Position numbers and translations under genes: made by a program
Assembly: GCA_036924285.1 (NCBI GenBank)
Contig: JAYKYS010000009.1
Coordinates: forward strand, 14,446,001 to 14,510,000
Direction of reading: 5' to 3'
DNA: 64,000 nucleotides
Source of the DNA: Asterella californica
Taxonomy: Eukaryota > Streptophyta > Marchantiopsida > Marchantiales > Aytoniaceae
Shown here: in pieces, positions 61,523-64,000 of the stretch
How positions within the stretch are numbered: position 1 is the first letter of the stretch
Layout of the letters: the number at the start of each line of letters is the position of its first letter
Notes under the pieces: generated by a model
What the model was told of the DNA's origin: nothing
What the model saw: only the letters and a program-made list of their open reading frames with translations
The model's database searches: none

Positions 61523-63625
61523 CTAAATTTTCGCTCCGTCCTCGGAGTGAAGAGAGAACTTTCGTCGATGAAACAACTTCAACTTGTCATGATTTACCCG
61601 ATCAAATCTCCTTCCTCCCAGCTCCTGAAGGTCATATGTGAAGTTGCTCCACACCTTATCTACAACAAAAGGACCAAAATATCTCGGAAGAAACTTCTTC
61701 CTAGCCCTCTTGAATCTGATAGCATCATACAACATAACCCAATCTCCGACTTGAAAAGGTTTTACCTCCCTCTTGCCCAACCGTTTGTCGTAACTCTTCT
61801 TTTGATACGCCTGAGCTCGTTCCATGCGGATCATTGCTACCGCTCGAGTCTCTTCCAACTCCATGAGTTGCTCCCTTCTTGATCTGACTACGTCTTCTCC
61901 TCTCGACTTCTTCAACTTTCGTTGAATAGTTTGAAAAGTATCCAATTCGAATTGGATCGGCAACTTGGACTCCACTCCATAAACCAGTCGAAATAGGGAG
62001 TATCCAGTAGAAGTCTTTGTTGTCGTTCGGTACTCCCATAAGATGGCATGTAGCCTCTTATCCCAAGTATGTTTCGCAGTTTCAACACCAGCATCTTTGG
62101 CGAGCATCATACAAAGTGTAAGATTGGTCTTCTCCGCAAGACCATTAGCATTTGGTTTGTATGAGGTCGTTACTCGTGGCTTGATAGAAAAGTGTTGTAG
62201 CATAGCAGTAGTCATGCTCCCTACAAACTCTCCTCCTCTATCTGAGACCAACTCTAACGGACATCCAAATCTCGTGATGATCCTCTCCCATAGGAATCTA
62301 CCGACTTCTGTTTCATTGGTCTCTCTCAAAGGTCTAGCCTCTACCCACTTGGTACAATAGTCAGTGGCGACTACAATGTATCTATTGCCTCGAGGTGTCT
62401 TATTAAGAGGACCTACAAAGTCAATACCCCATTTCTCAAACGGCCCTAATATTGGAATTGATCTTAACGGAGGTGTTCTAGTAGACTTTAGAGCAAATGC
62501 TTGGCATACGTCACAAGTTTTGCAATAGTCTAAACACTCTTTGAAAATCCCTCTCCAGTGATAACCCGCATCCAAAATCTTGAAGGCTGTTATCTTACCA
62601 GCAAAGTGACCTCCGCAAACAGTTCCGTCGTGAAACTCGTGCATTAGCTTGAATGCCTCCTTCTGACCAACTGCTCTCCTTAGTAACCCATCTGCTCCTT
62701 GATGAAATAGAATTCCCTCCACCATGGTGTAAGGTTTGCATCTCTTGATCAACGCGTTACGTTCTCGGGTATGCATACCTTCTGGAAAAGAGCCATCTAC
62801 AAGGAAACTCCAGATTTCCTTGTACTCGTCCGGTATCTCCTCGATGCTTGTGATGGTCATCAGATGCTCGTCTGGAAATGAATCATCAAACGGTTCTTCT
62901 CCCTCATCATCATAAGTCCTTGACAAAAGACCAGCATTCGCATGCTTCTTCCCTGGTCTATCTTCGATCACATAATCGTATTCTGTTAGAAGGATCTTCC
63001 AACGAGCAATACGACCTTCGGCATTAGGCTTATTAAAGATATACTTTAAAGCCTTGTGATCTGTGACTATGGAAAATTTCCCTCCTAGCAAGTAGTGTCG
63101 AAATTTCTTCAATCCAAAGATCACCGCTAATCCTTCTCGTTCAGTCACGGAGTAATTCTTCTCCGCTGGAACCATCTGCCTACTAGCATAAGCTATAGGA
63201 TGATCATGCCCATCTCCATCTAGCTGACTTAATGTACATCCGATTGCTACATTGGAGGCATCCGTATACAGAATAAATGCTTTACTCCACTCAGGTTTAG
63301 CAAGTATAGGAGCTGTCACTAATGCCTTTTTCAGCTCCTCAAATGCTTCCTTTGCCTTCTGATTATGCACTATCAAGTCAAAATCAACTCCCTTCTTCAT
63401 GTACATAGTCAAAGCTATTGCTTTGTTTGAGAAGGAAAAGACAAACCTACGATAATATCCAACCATGCCAAGAAATTGTCTCAACTTTGTCAAGTTGATC
63501 GGAAATGGAAGATCCACAATCTTCTTCACCTTCTCAGGATCTACCGCAATCCCATTCTTGGAAATGATGTGCCCTAACAGCAGACCTTCTTCGCAGCCAA
63601 AGATGCACTTCTCTGGATTTAGAGA
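61523..63625 (-). CDS. pol: C pol unit B: RT end, RNase H, integrase (open, 5' truncated)
   Basis: About 700 open codons, from SLNPEKCIFGCEEGLLLGH in RT to the end of integrase. RNase H: LYTDASNVAIGCTLSQ (Asp), TEREGL (Glu), VTDHKAL (Asp). Integrase: zinc module with CDVCQ, KWGIDFVGP, SDRGGEF and LAEKTN for the D, D, E triad, and FLPRYFGPFVVDKVW in the C-terminal module. It has neither the insertion nor the TGA of unit A. It lacks the RT active site and any start, and at 63621-63626 it changes to plus-strand gag. It is a useful reference for the C family, but not a working gene. Confidence 0.92.
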   Translation of the reverse strand, partial: SLNPEKCIFGCEEGLLLGHIISKNGIAVDPEKVKKIVDLPFPINLTKLRQFLGMVGYYRRFVFSFSNKAIALTMYMKKGVDFDLIVHNQKAKEAFEELKKALVTAPILAKPEWSKAFILYTDASNVAIGCTLSQLDGDGHDHPIAYASRQMVPAEKNYSVTEREGLAVIFGLKKFRHYLLGGKFSIVTDHKALKYIFNKPNAEGRIARWKILLTEYDYVIEDRPGKKHANAGLLSRTYDDEGEEPFDDSFPDEHLMTITSIEEIPDEYKEIWSFLVDGSFPEGMHTRERNALIKRCKPYTMVEGILFHQGADGLLRRAVGQKEAFKLMHEFHDGTVCGGHFAGKITAFKILDAGYHWRGIFKECLDYCKTCDVCQAFALKSTRTPPLRSIPILGPFEKWGIDFVGPLNKTPRGNRYIVVATDYCTKWVEARPLRETNETEVGRFLWERIITRFGCPLELVSDRGGEFVGSMTTAMLQHFSIKPRVTTSYKPNANGLAEKTNLTLCMMLAKDAGVETAKHTWDKRLHAILWEYRTTTKTSTGYSLFRLVYGVESKLPIQFELDTFQTIQRKLKKSRGEDVVRSRREQLMELEETRAVAMIRMERAQAYQKKSYDKRLGKREVKPFQVGDWVMLYDAIRFKRARKKFLPRYFGPFVVDKVWSNFTYDLQELGGRRFDRVNHDKLKLFHRRKFSLHSEDGAKI

Positions 63626-64000
63626 GTAATGCACTCATCGAAGAATTTCTTCCAGAAGAGAGTTATGAGAAGCTCATGGTGGAGCTTACTCATTTGAAGC
63701 AACGGGACGACGAGAAAGTTCGGCAATATGCCGAAAGGGTGGATAAGTTGGAGCAACAGTTTCGGACGGTCCTACGGAAGAGTGGAGACAATGTGGAGTT
63801 AACGATGGCGGGGATTGGAGCAGTGTTGACCAAGAACTTGGTGGGAGGGTTGAGACCTTCAATTCGAACCCAAGTGAGGTACGAGAAGCCAACAACCAAA
63901 GCGGAGGCCATCAAGATTACGACAAATATGGAAGAGAGTTTGGATGAAGGGGATATCATCCAACCGCATCATGCCACTTTGGTGTCGACTCCGACTCTTG
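63626..64000 (+). pseudogene. gag: C gag fragment, head-to-head with pol unit B
   Basis: Matches 54219-54600 closely: ALIEEFLPEESYEKLMVELTHLKQRDDEKVRQYAERVDKL, then VGGLRPSIRTQVRYEKPTTKAEAIKITTNMEESL. It starts inside gag, right at the junction, and runs off the window edge. Confidence 0.9.

Noticed and set aside
1..64000. CRISPR arrays, bacterial operons, rRNA or organelle genes
   Set aside because: None seen. Repeats are LTRs and local tandem duplications, and all coding regions of recognisable type are retrotransposon gag, pro and pol or the LTR gene.

Overview
The window is a block of nested, mostly dead Ty3/gypsy LTR retrotransposons with no host protein gene that I can recognise. The copied tRNA-Asp is of plant nuclear type, one element has an initiator-Met primer site (TGGTATCAGAGC), and the LTRs carry plant-like TATA boxes and a G-box. 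Together these suggest a streptophyte with a large repeat-rich genome (bryophyte, lycophyte, fern or charophyte alga). The species cannot be fixed from this sequence.

Layout. 1-5545: minus-strand family A2 element (copy 1), running off the left edge. It sits in a plus-strand family B LTR (5546-7016). 7041-15551: complete plus-strand family A element (LTR, gag, pro, pol, LTR) inserted in the leader of B. 15679-17610: 5' end of an unrelated Del/Tekay-like element. 17611-23640: 3' half of a second minus-strand A2 copy. 23641-26380: decayed plus-strand F element (integrase plus LTR). 27128-28390: decayed pol pieces. 28391-34580: LTR 'G', split by a minus F LTR (28942-33950), which is itself split by a B LTR (30458-32274). 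34581-56961: a plus-strand C element, split by the large D insertion (36767-50582) and by a solo D LTR (50844-54002). 56962-57505: a rearranged D fragment. 57506-63625: two minus-strand, deletion-derived C elements sharing an LTR. 63626-64000: a plus-strand C gag fragment.

The most unusual object is the D insertion at 36767-50582. It is bounded by one 5-bp target duplication (ACGGA) but has a U3 LTR tip at both ends. From left to right it holds an internally deleted plus-strand LTR, the leader and primer site continuing into a complete 72-nt tRNA-Asp plus CCA, a 19-nt filler, and then a full D element in minus orientation. It looks like an integrated reverse-transcription intermediate that still carries a DNA copy of its primer.

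The 3.16-kb D LTRs also carry a gene of about 553 codons in U3. It has its own upstream TATA box and G-box, lies before the TATA box of the genomic transcript, and has a divergent homologue in the F LTRs. It encodes a conserved N-terminal domain, a basic linker and a long coiled coil; the function is unknown. Most coding regions carry stops or indels, and many of these are G-to-A or C-to-T changes. The D LTR pair is almost identical, so that insertion is young.
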